Assembly (NCBI RefSeq): GCF_009183365.2
Contig: NZ_CP068230.1
Coordinates: forward strand, 1,003,001-1,067,000
From: Shewanella algae
GTDB lineage: Bacteria > Pseudomonadota > Gammaproteobacteria > Enterobacterales > Shewanellaceae
Length of the DNA: 64,000 nucleotides
Direction of reading: 5' to 3'
The notes below the pieces were generated by a model. The model made no database searches, had not been told where the DNA came from, and was given only the letters and a program-made list of their open reading frames with translations. Within the stretch, counting starts at the first letter, position 1; every line of letters starts with the position of its first letter. The translations under genes and the position numbers were made by a program. Of this stretch, positions 42,858-51,587 are shown one piece after another.

Positions 42858-43595
42858 ATGAAAAAACTGCTTAGCACTGCAGCCATTCTGCTGGTCGCAC
42901 CATTTGCTCACGCTGGGGCTGACTTTGTCGAAGGTGATAAAACATTTGCCGGTGAGGCGGAGTTGGGGGCAACCCTGACCACAGGTAACACTGAAACCTC
43001 TTCGGTGAAGGCTCGCCTGGCGATGAAACACGAACTGGGCAACTGGGAAAACCAGTACCTGCTCGAAGGTCTGTACAAGGAAGATTCTGAAGAAGTTACT
43101 GCCAAGCGTTATTTTGGTGGTGTTCAGGGAAACTACCGTCTGGATGAGCGCAGCTATCTGTTTGCCAACACCAGCTACGAAGCCGATCCCTTCACAGGTT
43201 ACGATTACAAGTTCAACAGTGCGGCCGGTTACGGCTACCGTGTATTCCAGGGCAGCAAAAGCTTCCTGGATGCCGAGATAGGTCCTGGTTACCAGTATCA
43301 GCGTCTGGACAGTGAGCAAAGCGCCATTCTGGGCTATAACTCTGACGCCAGCTGGGTCGCTCACGGAGTGATCAACTATGAGCTTGAGATCAGCAAGACC
43401 TCCAAGTTCCGCCAGATGTTTATTGCCGATTATGGCGACAAGCTCGACGCCCGCTCCGAGACTTCGCTGACCGCCAACATCATCGGCGCCCTGGCAATGA
43501 AGTTTGCCGTGATTGTGCGTTATAACAGCGATCCGCTGGATGACAAAAAGAGCACTGACACTGAAACCAATATGACACTGCTGTATTCTTTCTAA
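42858..43595 (+). CDS. DUF481 outer-membrane beta-barrel protein
   Basis: This 245-residue protein starts with a signal peptide (MKKLLSTAAILLVAPFAHA) at 42858, with GGAG upstream. The mature part is rich in alternating strands: GEAELGATLTTGNTETSSVKARLAMKHELG, YFGGVQGNYRLDERSYLFANTSYEADPF and TNMTLLYSF with a terminal Phe. This is the YdiY-like DUF481 family of salt- or acid-induced outer-membrane proteins. The function is unknown. It is monocistronic with a terminator. Confidence 0.88.
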   Translation: MKKLLSTAAILLVAPFAHAGADFVEGDKTFAGEAELGATLTTGNTETSSVKARLAMKHELGNWENQYLLEGLYKEDSEEVTAKRYFGGVQGNYRLDERSYLFANTSYEADPFTGYDYKFNSAAGYGYRVFQGSKSFLDAEIGPGYQYQRLDSEQSAILGYNSDASWVAHGVINYELEISKTSKFRQMFIADYGDKLDARSETSLTANIIGALAMKFAVIVRYNSDPLDDKKSTDTETNMTLLYSF

Positions 43596-43627
43596 AAAAG
43601 CCGTGACATAAAAAGTGTGAACCAGAT

Positions 43628-43650
43628 AAAAGCGCCTGCGGGCGCTTTTG
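43628..43650 (+). terminator. terminator after the DUF481 gene
   Basis: AAAAGCGCC and GGCGCTTTT form a stem with a short loop and end in TTTTG. Confidence 0.9.
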
Positions 43651-43816
43651 TGATCTATGGTGTTTTTTTACCAGTCTTTTTCAATTCTTCTGCTGCTGTC
43701 TGCCACTTAGAGCCGGGTCTCGCTCACTTAAATTGCAGAAATTTGCGTTTTATCAAGATTCGCTTTCCATTCTCTGTGCTAGGTTTTAGTTAATTTCCTA
43801 CCAAGAGAAGAAAGAG

Positions 43817-45271
43817 ATGAAGTTAATGCGTTTGCATGGGGGCTGCGCAGCCTTAGGGGGAATTTTGTCAGGACTGTTTTCGCCTGTGGTCCTGGCTAGC
43901 ACGGAAGCCACAAATAACCTGAGTCTGACAGACTCAACCGTGGGGTATCTGGCTCTGACTCTGTTTGCCATCGCCTATTTACTGGTGATGGGGGAGGAGA
44001 AGCTGCACCTGAGAAAGTCCAAGCCTGTGTTGGTCGCTGCCGGTCTCATCTGGGGCATGATAGGTTATGTCTATACCCAGAATGGTATGTCGGAAGTGGC
44101 CGAAGCCGCCTTCAAACATAACCTGCTCGAATATGCCGAGTTGTTGCTGTTTTTGCTGGTGGCCATGACCTATATCAACGCCATGGAAGAACGTAAGTTG
44201 TTCGACGCCTTGCGTTGTTGGATGGTCAGCAAGGGCTTCAGTTTATACCAGATATTTTGGCTTACCGGTTTACTGGCCTTCTTTATTTCGCCCATCGCCG
44301 ACAACCTGACCACTGCGCTGCTGATGTGCGCCGTGGTGATGAAAATGGGCGCCGATAATCGCCGTTTTATCACCCTGTCGTGCATTAACATAGTGGTGGC
44401 GGCCAATGCCGGTGGCGCCTTCAGCCCTTTTGGGGACATCACCACTCTGATGGTGTGGCAAAAGGGTATGGTGCACTTTTCCGAGTTCTTCAAGCTGTTC
44501 CTGCCATCACTGGTGAATTTCCTGGTGCCGGCGGTGATCATGAGCCTGTTTATTTCCAGGGAAAAATCTGATGCCCTGGTTGAAAAGGTTTACACCAAGA
44601 CAGGCGCCAAGCGGATAGTGCTGCTGTTCCTGTTCACCATAGCCATGGCTGTGTGTACCCATTCACTGCTGGGTCTGCCGCCTGTGCTTGGCATGATGAC
44701 AGGCCTTGGACTGCTGCAGTGTTTTGGCTTCTACCTGAGGAAGAATTTCCCCAAAGCGCTGGCAAGAGCGCAGGAGAAGGCGCGCCTGATGCAGGATGAA
44801 AAGCGTCTGGAGCAACTGGGTAACGTGGTGCCTTTCGATGTATTCAGCCGTATTGCCAGAGCCGAATGGGACACTTTACTGTTCTTCTATGGTGTGGTGC
44901 TGTGTGTCGGCGGTTTGGGCTTTATGGGCTATTTGAGCATGGTATCCCATGCCATGTACACCCAGTGGGATCCCACCTATGCCAACGTCGCCATTGGGGT
45001 GCTGTCCTCTATCATAGACAACATTCCCGTGATGTTTGCCGTACTGACAATGAACCCGGATATGGCGTTGGGACAATGGCTGTTGGTAACCCTGACCGCC
45101 GGGGTTGGGGGGAGTTTGTTGTCCATCGGCAGTGCCGCCGGGGTGGCGCTGATGGGGCAGGCGAGAGGGGTATACACCTTTGGGGCTCACCTCAGGTGGA
45201 CACCCGTGATCGCCCTGGGTTACGTAGCCAGCATTCTGGTGCACCTCTGGATTAACAGTTCTACATTCTAG
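43817..45271 (+). CDS. nhaD: NhaD-type Na+/H+ antiporter
   Basis: This 484-residue protein opens with a signal-like hydrophobic stretch and has about 12 further membrane segments. Family landmarks are YAELLLFLLVAMTYINAMEERKLF, FFISPIADNLTTALLMCAVVM with ion-binding polar residues, NIVVAANAGGAFSPFGDITTLMVWQKG and IGVLSSIIDNIPVMFAVLTMNP. NhaD expels Na+ or Li+ at alkaline pH and suits marine bacteria. It is a single gene, followed by a terminator. Confidence 0.93.
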   Translation: MKLMRLHGGCAALGGILSGLFSPVVLASTEATNNLSLTDSTVGYLALTLFAIAYLLVMGEEKLHLRKSKPVLVAAGLIWGMIGYVYTQNGMSEVAEAAFKHNLLEYAELLLFLLVAMTYINAMEERKLFDALRCWMVSKGFSLYQIFWLTGLLAFFISPIADNLTTALLMCAVVMKMGADNRRFITLSCINIVVAANAGGAFSPFGDITTLMVWQKGMVHFSEFFKLFLPSLVNFLVPAVIMSLFISREKSDALVEKVYTKTGAKRIVLLFLFTIAMAVCTHSLLGLPPVLGMMTGLGLLQCFGFYLRKNFPKALARAQEKARLMQDEKRLEQLGNVVPFDVFSRIARAEWDTLLFFYGVVLCVGGLGFMGYLSMVSHAMYTQWDPTYANVAIGVLSSIIDNIPVMFAVLTMNPDMALGQWLLVTLTAGVGGSLLSIGSAAGVALMGQARGVYTFGAHLRWTPVIALGYVASILVHLWINSSTF

Positions 45272-45356
45272 ATAAGAATGTATCATATTGTTAATTAACA
45301 AAATTTTAATTGTGGGAAAAGTCTGAGAGACGGTTCACGCTTCTTGCCAAAAGCCT

Positions 45357-45396
45357 AAAAACACCCATACAGATCACTCTGGATGGGTGTTTTTTT
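45357..45396 (+). terminator. terminator after nhaD
   Basis: AAAACACCCAT and ATGGGTGTTTT form a perfect stem; the loop contains a further CAG/CTG pairing. Seven or more T residues follow. Confidence 0.9.
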
Positions 45397-45436
45397 CCCT
45401 TATACTGCCGCCATTCATTTGCTGCTGAGCCACGCC

Positions 45437-46171
45437 ATGCAGATAGGTTGCTATTGGTTTGATGCCGATACCGGCACGCTCAAACATACTGGATCCGGGA
45501 TGAGCTGGACACTGTCTGAAACAGAGCAGTGTGTGCTGAATATTTTGTTGGCTCACAGGGGGCAGGTGGTGTCCAGAATGCAACTGCTGCAGGAGGCCGC
45601 CATTCCCGCCAATCAAGGGCATTTATTGGAGCAGGCGGTGGCCAGGATCCGCCAATACCTGGGACCCGAGCACAGCGACCTCTTGGAATCCGTAGACAGG
45701 CAAGGTTTTTTGCTGCACAGCAAGACCCGAGGCCGCAGGCCTATCTCTTTGTCCCCCAAGGGACAAACGCCCTGGCGTCACTATTGTTGGATGTTACTGC
45801 TGAGCGCACTGGCATTGGTTTTTTTGTCATCCAGGGTTGGGCCACTGCGCTATCTGGAAACGCCGGATGAGGTGATAAAACTCGTACACCCTTCGGGCAG
45901 TACTACCTTTTTGCGTCTCTACGGCGAACCCAAAGCATTGGCCGCATTGAAAGATTTGACTCAAGGTATTGAAGACTGGCTGGCACGCTGCCCCGATAGT
46001 TGGCGCACCATTTCCATCTCCCTCAGCGATGACAATAAGGTGTTGAGTATGGTGGTCAAGGGAGAAGGCGACCGAGGCGAATACCTCAAGGCTTATAAGT
46101 TGACCATGGCCCAGATGAACGCCTGCGCCCCCGAATATACCTGGCTGAGGGAGGCACTGCGCTGTGACTGA
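45437..46171 (+). CDS. ToxR-like membrane-anchored winged-helix regulator (pair 1)
   Basis: This 244-residue protein has an OmpR/ToxR-type winged helix at residues 1-95 (LSETEQCVLNILLAHRGQVVSRMQLLQEAA, then LLESVDRQGFLL). One membrane segment follows at about 115-132 and a periplasmic domain of about 110 residues with two cysteines (ARCPDSW, NACAPEY). Start 45437 is chosen by alignment with its paralogue at 48585. It overlaps the partner gene by 8 bp. It probably senses an envelope signal and acts at nearby promoters. The signal is unknown. Confidence 0.8.
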   Translation: MQIGCYWFDADTGTLKHTGSGMSWTLSETEQCVLNILLAHRGQVVSRMQLLQEAAIPANQGHLLEQAVARIRQYLGPEHSDLLESVDRQGFLLHSKTRGRRPISLSPKGQTPWRHYCWMLLLSALALVFLSSRVGPLRYLETPDEVIKLVHPSGSTTFLRLYGEPKALAALKDLTQGIEDWLARCPDSWRTISISLSDDNKVLSMVVKGEGDRGEYLKAYKLTMAQMNACAPEYTWLREALRCD

Positions 46172-46784
46172 ATCGACTCTGCGGCGGCGGTTACGCCAAA
46201 ACCGGATCTGGATACTGCTGCTGTTATTACTGCTGTTGTTTGCTGCCGGCATTCTCTGGGCCGATACCCTGATTTCCAAACGTCTTAGCCCTAATTTCAA
46301 CTGTGAAGCGAGTTTGATCCGTCCCGGCATGGCTGTGGATCAGGCCAACACTGAAAAGCTCAGGCTCAGGATAGCCACAGAAAATGGTCATGCCAGACTG
46401 CGGGTGAGCTATCGTCACGACTCTGAGCCTTGGGCCAGCATCGAACTGACAGGGCTCATCAAAGGGGTTGAGCCTGGCTCCCTGAGCTATTTGATAAGCC
46501 TGGAGCAGCGACAGGAAAAGCTGCAAGTGGATGAAGCAGAGTTGCCCCCATATCTGCTGGCGATGCGGGACAGTATCAATAAGGTGTTGGCTCAGTCAGG
46601 CAAACTGGATCTCAGACTGCATGTACTTGAGATGGATATTCTGGCCGACTATGCACTTATCCAGGTGACGCCTGGAGATCACCTCTGGGCCTGTCGTATG
46701 AGTGAGTTGGAGGAGGATAAGGCCCAAGAGCCGCTGCTCTCCCTGATCAGCGGCTTATTTGATGGGGCAGTTTTCGGGGGTTAG
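46164..46784 (+). CDS. ToxS-like membrane partner of regulator pair 1
   Basis: This 206-residue protein starts with GTG inside the end of the regulator gene, with GAGGGAGG 9 nt upstream. It has one N-terminal membrane segment (RIWILLLLLLLLFAAGILWA) and a periplasmic domain with two cysteines (FNCEASLI, WACRMSE). The layout, short cytoplasmic tail then periplasmic partner, is that of ToxS or TcpH, which protect or assist the sensor. No direct family motif is recognised. The second pair shows the same order and the same 8-bp overlap. Confidence 0.68.
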   Translation: MTESTLRRRLRQNRIWILLLLLLLLFAAGILWADTLISKRLSPNFNCEASLIRPGMAVDQANTEKLRLRIATENGHARLRVSYRHDSEPWASIELTGLIKGVEPGSLSYLISLEQRQEKLQVDEAELPPYLLAMRDSINKVLAQSGKLDLRLHVLEMDILADYALIQVTPGDHLWACRMSELEEDKAQEPLLSLISGLFDGAVFGG

Positions 46785-47326
46785 TTCGCACCTTCCCCTG
46801 TGGTGGGAGAGTAGAGTGTCAGCTCATTGCTGATCTCTGTGCCAAACACCTCTATGGCCACCTTATAACGGCTGACGGCACCGCTGGCGGCATTGGCATC
46901 CCAATCCAGTCCAGATGGACTGAAGCTGTAGCTGCCGGCACTGTCCAGAGCCTGTAGCGGTTCAGCGCACTCGGTCGCCGGATCGCAGCTGTAACCATAG
47001 GTCACATGCCAGCGTTTCCAGGCCTTGGGCTTGGTGGAAGCCTGCTCTTCTGCCGGATAACCAAAGTAGGTGATCTGGTACTTGGCGGCATTGGTGAGCG
47101 CCTTGCCTTCGGCGTTTTGCAGGGCAAAGGTGACCTGGCCTGAGTCGGGATCGAAGCTATTGAGGGTCAACTCAATACTGCTTGCCTCGGCAATATCCTG
47201 GCTGGGTTTCTCGACCGGCGGCGGAGGGGTGATCTCGCCACCGCCATTACTGTTGTCATCATCGCTGCCACAGCCTCCCAAGAGCAGGGCCGAGCCGAGC
47301 AGCAGGCTCAGATAGCTGATTTTCAT
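46781..47326 (-). CDS. OmcA/MtrC-like lipoprotein without heme motifs
   Basis: This 181-residue lipoprotein has a signal ending LLLGGCGSDDD at start 47326. The mature part (IELTLNSFDPDSGQVTFALQNAEGKALTNAAKYQITYFGY) resembles the N-terminal beta-domain of OmcA/MtrC outer-surface cytochromes, but there is no CxxCH. The two Cys in YSCDPATECAEP may form a disulfide. It is 10 bp downstream of the diheme cytochrome gene, forming one operon. It may dock the cytochrome or act as an extracellular electron-transfer scaffold; this is inference. Confidence 0.65.
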   Translation of the reverse strand: MKISYLSLLLGSALLLGGCGSDDDNSNGGGEITPPPPVEKPSQDIAEASSIELTLNSFDPDSGQVTFALQNAEGKALTNAAKYQITYFGYPAEEQASTKPKAWKRWHVTYGYSCDPATECAEPLQALDSAGSYSFSPSGLDWDANAASGAVSRYKVAIEVFGTEISNELTLYSPTTGEGAN

Positions 47327-47336
47327 CGGATAATCC

Positions 47337-48158
47337 TCAGTTAAAGTGCCCGGTATGACAGGTGGTACATTCCATATCTGTCTTGACGCTGGCGGCCGGT
47401 CCCATGGTGCTGCTGGAGCCATGACAGCTCTGGCAACTCTGGGCTTCGGTGCTGGGTTTGCTCTCAGGCAGGGCGGCCAAGTCTTCGCCCTTGTGGGCTC
47501 GGTTCAGGAGTTCCACCAGATGATAGGCAATGGAGGCCGACAAACGATAGCAGCGTTCGCCTTTTTCGGAGAAGGTCTTGCCTGAGGCCTTGGACCAGTT
47601 ACTGATGGAGGAGTGGCACAGCACGCTGTTGGCAACCGAAGATTTGACCACCAGGGCGGTCTTTTCGGCGGTGGAGCCAATACCGGCAACGAACTCATCG
47701 CTGGACAAAGGCAGTTCGGTATTCTCATAGTAGCGGAACAGGGCGCCGATGACGGCGGCATTTTGGCCATTGATGTCATCGAGAATATTGACCAACATAC
47801 CTACCGCATTGAGGTTACCGCAAAGCGTGCCCTGGCCGGTGACCCCGGCAAAACCATAACCGGCCAGCGCCGTTGGAATAGTGGCAAACTTGTCGGCATC
47901 GACACTGGCGGACTGCGCCAGCATGGTCACAGTGGCGTGAAATACCTGATGCATACAGCCACCCCCGGTTTCATAAGCGAGTTTGGCGGTCGCCATGGGA
48001 TCCAATGGGGCATATTTGAGTTTTTCCCCCAGTTCTAGGCGGTAGTTTCCTGACTCATCCGTGGCAGCAAAGGCACAAGTGGCCGTGAGGCCGGCTCCGG
48101 CTGCTGCGGCGCTAATTCCAATGATCTGGCCGAGGGCCTGACGTCTGTTAATGCTCAT
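47337..48158 (-). CDS. Tat-exported diheme split-Soret-like cytochrome c
   Basis: This 273-residue protein begins with a twin-arginine signal (SINRRQALG). Its central part follows the C_GCAxxG_C_C redox family: GGGCMHQVFHATVTMLAQ, GFAGVTGQGTLCGNLNAVG, then SVLCHSS and GERCYRL. The C-terminus has two c-type heme sites, CQSCH and CTTCH. This layout matches split-Soret diheme cytochromes of Desulfovibrio and Shewanella. ATG 48158 is used; the GTG at 48167 lacks a ribosome site. It is the first gene of a two-gene operon with the lipoprotein. Confidence 0.8.
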   Translation of the reverse strand: MSINRRQALGQIIGISAAAAGAGLTATCAFAATDESGNYRLELGEKLKYAPLDPMATAKLAYETGGGCMHQVFHATVTMLAQSASVDADKFATIPTALAGYGFAGVTGQGTLCGNLNAVGMLVNILDDINGQNAAVIGALFRYYENTELPLSSDEFVAGIGSTAEKTALVVKSSVANSVLCHSSISNWSKASGKTFSEKGERCYRLSASIAYHLVELLNRAHKGEDLAALPESKPSTEAQSCQSCHGSSSTMGPAASVKTDMECTTCHTGHFN

Positions 48159-48584
48159 ATTTATCACCCTTTGTTGTCTTTGTTTTTCCCGACCTGGTCG
48201 GTTGTCTTCAGCTTAGGGGGATGCCTGATGAAGGTTGTGATTCAGCGCGCATGAATCCTGAGTTGGCCGAAAACGGATTTTTGACATGCAAAGACGATTG
48301 ACGGCTTGCATATTGATACCCATTGAGGATTAGCGTTTGATGTGGGTCACTTTATTTGTTGCATTCATGTTGATTAATGACGTCTTCATGGCTTTTTCCC
48401 TCAGTCTTCAGTGGCTTCAATCCTGGGTACTGGTTCACAAAATGCCACTTGCTTCCCTCTTGGTCGGCGCCTCGCCTGAGTTGGATCACTTTTTAAACTT
48501 TTTCCTGTGTCAGGGTTAAGAGGATCACAGTAGTGATTAGATTTCTTGCATAGACTCATAACCATATAAAACAGGAGGAATATA
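48159..48584. other. divergent region between cytochrome operon and second regulator pair
   Basis: These 426 bases hold both promoters. A partial FNR/CRP-like match (TTGAT-GTGG-GTCAC) lies near 48340. The 60-codon frame starting 48337 lacks a family match and a good ribosome site, so I do not call it. Confidence 0.5.
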
Positions 48585-49331
48585 ATGCAGATAGGCGACT
48601 GCTGGTTTGATGAAGCCAGCGGTGAGTTACAACACAGGGGCCGGGGGGATAGCTGGCATCTTCCCCGGGCGGAGTTACAGGTACTGAAACTCCTGCTCGC
48701 CAATCAGGGGCGTTTGGTTTCCCGTATCGAGTTGCGCGCCGGTGATGACAATCATCCCCCTTTGAGCGATTCGTCCGTAGCCCGTGCTGTCTGTATGTTG
48801 CGTGCCTTTCTGGGGCCCGAATATGAGTCTTTGATTGAAACGGTCAAGGGGCAGGGGTATCTGCTGCGCTCATCTATGGCCCGTAAACCTGCAGGGGTGC
48901 TGGAGTCCAGGTTGAATGCCGGTCCCAAACAACTGCTGGTAGGCTTGGTGCTGATATTCATGCTCGGCCTCAGTCTCTTCTATCTGTATCGCTTGCCCAG
49001 AGTGGCGCCCACTATTCCGCTGAACAAGCAGGAATTGACCTTGCTTTCGGGTCAGAGAATGGAGCTGTTTTTCTATTCCAACTCCCGCACCAACAACCAG
49101 TTGTTGACCGAGCAGGGTAAGGTGTTGGCCTCGGCATTGGCCCAGTGCAAGAGCAGCCCCTGGCGCAAGTTATATGTATCGCTGTCCCATGATAAGCAGG
49201 TGCTTAACCTCACCTTGAGAGGCGAGTATCTGGGACAATCCGTGGTGCGTAATCTCAAGATCAGCGATGGCCGTCAGGTGAAGGCATTTGTGAGCGTACC
49301 TTGGCTCAAGGAGGTTGATCTCTGTGGCTAG
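48585..49331 (+). CDS. ToxR-like membrane-anchored winged-helix regulator (pair 2)
   Basis: This 248-residue paralogue of the regulator at 45437 starts MQIGDCWFDEASGELQHRG with a strong AGGAGG 6 nt upstream. The winged helix covers residues 1-95 (LPRAELQVLKLLLANQGRLVSRIEL, LIETVKGQGYLLRS). The membrane segment is about 118-136, and the periplasmic domain has two cysteines (QCKSSPW, DLCG). It overlaps the partner gene by 8 bp. It lies divergent from the split-Soret cytochrome operon, so that operon is the likely target. Confidence 0.82.
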   Translation: MQIGDCWFDEASGELQHRGRGDSWHLPRAELQVLKLLLANQGRLVSRIELRAGDDNHPPLSDSSVARAVCMLRAFLGPEYESLIETVKGQGYLLRSSMARKPAGVLESRLNAGPKQLLVGLVLIFMLGLSLFYLYRLPRVAPTIPLNKQELTLLSGQRMELFFYSNSRTNNQLLTEQGKVLASALAQCKSSPWRKLYVSLSHDKQVLNLTLRGEYLGQSVVRNLKISDGRQVKAFVSVPWLKEVDLCG

Positions 49332-49833
49332 ACGTTGGCTTTGGATGATAAATCTGCTGATCCTGATCTTTCTGCTCGGCTGTTTGCTGGTGATCTATCG
49401 TTTCAGCCAGACAGCGCCCGCTTTGGCGCTTAACTGCAGCTCCGAGCTCTACGACCGGCAGTTGAACGAGGGCGAAGATGCGCAGCACTACCTGCTGCTG
49501 GATCTGCAGACCAAAGGCAAGCGAGCCCTGGTCAACTATCGTTACTTCAACATGGATGGCACCCCCGCCGGCAGTATCTTGATGCAGGGGCAACTGGCTT
49601 CGGAAGAAGCCGGCCGTTATCAAATTCTGGTCACGGACAAACAGGAACTCTCCGGCAAGGGTGCAAGGCCCGCCCACATGCAATATCTCTCCTATATTTC
49701 CAGTTTCAACCTCAGCAACGAAGGCCTGCATCATTTGGCACTGGAGATCCTCGATGCCGATGAAGCCAAAGACTATGCTATTGTGTTATTCCAACCGAGC
49801 AACACAGTATGTGGCTGTCGCCTGATCCACTGA
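49324..49833 (+). CDS. ToxS-like membrane partner of regulator pair 2
   Basis: This 169-residue protein starts with GTG at 49324, with AAGGAGG 9 nt upstream. It has one N-terminal membrane segment (WMINLLILIFLLGCLLVIY) and a periplasmic domain beginning LNCSSELYDRQL and ending TVCGCRLIH. The size and fold pattern match the partner of pair 1, although sequence identity is low. It probably works together with the regulator encoded just upstream. Confidence 0.66.
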   Translation: MARRWLWMINLLILIFLLGCLLVIYRFSQTAPALALNCSSELYDRQLNEGEDAQHYLLLDLQTKGKRALVNYRYFNMDGTPAGSILMQGQLASEEAGRYQILVTDKQELSGKGARPAHMQYLSYISSFNLSNEGLHHLALEILDADEAKDYAIVLFQPSNTVCGCRLIH

Positions 49834-49958
49834 CCGCTGAATTTTTGCTGACGATTTCACCATTTCCACTCAGTTAACGCCGGTGCGCTATCCCATTCCC
49901 GTGTTGCTTGGGCTATAGTCAGGATCTTTCATCAATTCATTGATAGTGTTCCATTATT

Positions 49959-51566
49959 GTGTCCAAACTACGTATCAAGCAGGAAGAAAATCTATCCATC
50001 AAGTTCAGCCATCTGATGGATGTCGGGGAGCAGCGCAAGCTGGATCTCTACTTTTCCCTGCCCAAGGAGATGGGCATAGGGCCGCAGAGCCTGAATGAAG
50101 AGGAATACTACTTCAGCGCCATTCTCGGTCGGCGTTCCTACTACTCGGATGGCCTGCATCTGCCCTTGGTGCAATCCAGGTTTGTGAGTCAGAAGAAGCG
50201 TACCGTTGAAGAGTTTCGTCTCTATCTGAACCTGTTTGCCTACCAGTTTGTGGTGGCGATGGAGAACGATGCCAAAGAGATTTCGCGGCAATCCGAGCCG
50301 GAAAACTTCTATCCCTTGCTGGAGGAGTTAACCGAGCAGACAGCGATTTTGCTGAAGAAGTTTCGCCGCAACGAACCGGCCGATGCCAAATGGAAGCACT
50401 ATTTCGAGAATGCCGATAACTATCTATCCTGGTTCTGTGAACAGCAACTGCTGAAGCTGCTGGCCCATGGCCCCAGAAACAGCGACTTCAGCCATATCTC
50501 GGACAAGGTGATCACCCTCTGCCGGGTAGAAAATAACTATCGGGCGGAGCGGCACTACAATTCGGCGCAGACCCTGCAGGATCCCAATCGCATTGCCAAC
50601 AAGATGTTGCTGCTCAGAAGGCTTATTCAGCAAGGGGTGGTACTCAAAGAGGAGATCAAACCTCTGGGCACAGGGCTCAAGAAGCTGACCACAGGATTGG
50701 CTACGGCCCTGGTAATGTTGGTGGTGTCGGCGCTGATCATCAAGGCCCAGGGGGTATTCAGCGGTGTGACCCTGGTATTGGTGCTGGTACTGGCGCTGAT
50801 TTACGGTGCGCGGGAGATCTTTAAAGACGATGTGCGCAATGCCCTGTGGCGTTATATCCAGCGGGGACGACCGCGCTGGAGCCGGATATTGAGAGACACC
50901 ACCAACCAGAAGTTCATTGCTAAGCAGCTGGTTTGGCTTGAATTTATGCGCAGCCAGGATCTTCCCAAAGATGTCAAAGAGATCCTCAGGCGGCGCCACA
51001 GCCAAAATAAGGTCGATGCCGAAATTCTTCACTATGGCATTCAGACCAAGGTGGCAGATACCGAGTTTCTTTCCGGTTACAATACGCTGCAGGAACAGGT
51101 GGTGTTCAGCTTAGTACCCTTTGCCCGCTACCTGGAGCGCGGCAAGGCCAAAATTTACACCGAAACCGATGGCAGGATCAGCAATGAGTCGGTGGAGCGG
51201 CGCTATCAGATAAACCTGGTGGCTGCCCTCAAAGAGGGCAAGCAGGCGCCGCGCTATGCCAGATACAAGATCACTATGAACCGATCACAGATAGTGGATG
51301 TCAGCCCCAGCGATATTCCGGATTCACTGCCGGGAATTGAGGACCTGCCCTATGATTCAGAGGTCAAGGCCAGTGGAGAGTCCAGACGCAGCAAGGAAGA
51401 TCGCGCCGAATCCAAGACTATGGCGGAAGAGGAACATCAGGCTAATCTGGCGGCCGTGACTCAGGCCGCCGATCTTCTGTCTGAGCTGCAACCCGGCGGG
51501 AAGGAAGATAAAACCATCTCCTCCCGGGCAAGCGAGCCTAAAAACGGTGAAGGCAGTCAACCCTGA
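49959..51566 (+). CDS. large hypothetical membrane protein
   Basis: This 535-residue protein starts with GTG. It has a soluble N-terminal half (about 240 residues), two adjacent membrane helices near residues 245-290 (LATALVMLVVSALII, FSGVTLVLVLVLALIYGA), a second soluble part, and a charged low-complexity tail after residue 465. No family is recognised. There is no clear ribosome site, so the start is uncertain. It follows the second regulator pair by 125 bp. Function cannot be inferred. Confidence 0.7.
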   Translation: MSKLRIKQEENLSIKFSHLMDVGEQRKLDLYFSLPKEMGIGPQSLNEEEYYFSAILGRRSYYSDGLHLPLVQSRFVSQKKRTVEEFRLYLNLFAYQFVVAMENDAKEISRQSEPENFYPLLEELTEQTAILLKKFRRNEPADAKWKHYFENADNYLSWFCEQQLLKLLAHGPRNSDFSHISDKVITLCRVENNYRAERHYNSAQTLQDPNRIANKMLLLRRLIQQGVVLKEEIKPLGTGLKKLTTGLATALVMLVVSALIIKAQGVFSGVTLVLVLVLALIYGAREIFKDDVRNALWRYIQRGRPRWSRILRDTTNQKFIAKQLVWLEFMRSQDLPKDVKEILRRRHSQNKVDAEILHYGIQTKVADTEFLSGYNTLQEQVVFSLVPFARYLERGKAKIYTETDGRISNESVERRYQINLVAALKEGKQAPRYARYKITMNRSQIVDVSPSDIPDSLPGIEDLPYDSEVKASGESRRSKEDRAESKTMAEEEHQANLAAVTQAADLLSELQPGGKEDKTISSRASEPKNGEGSQP

Positions 51567-51587
51567 CGGCCTTCATCGTGAAACTGC

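Noticed and set aside
48337..48519. 60-codon frame with hydrophobic start in the cytochrome/regulator gap
   Set aside because: No ribosome site, no recognisable family, and it lies where two promoters are needed.
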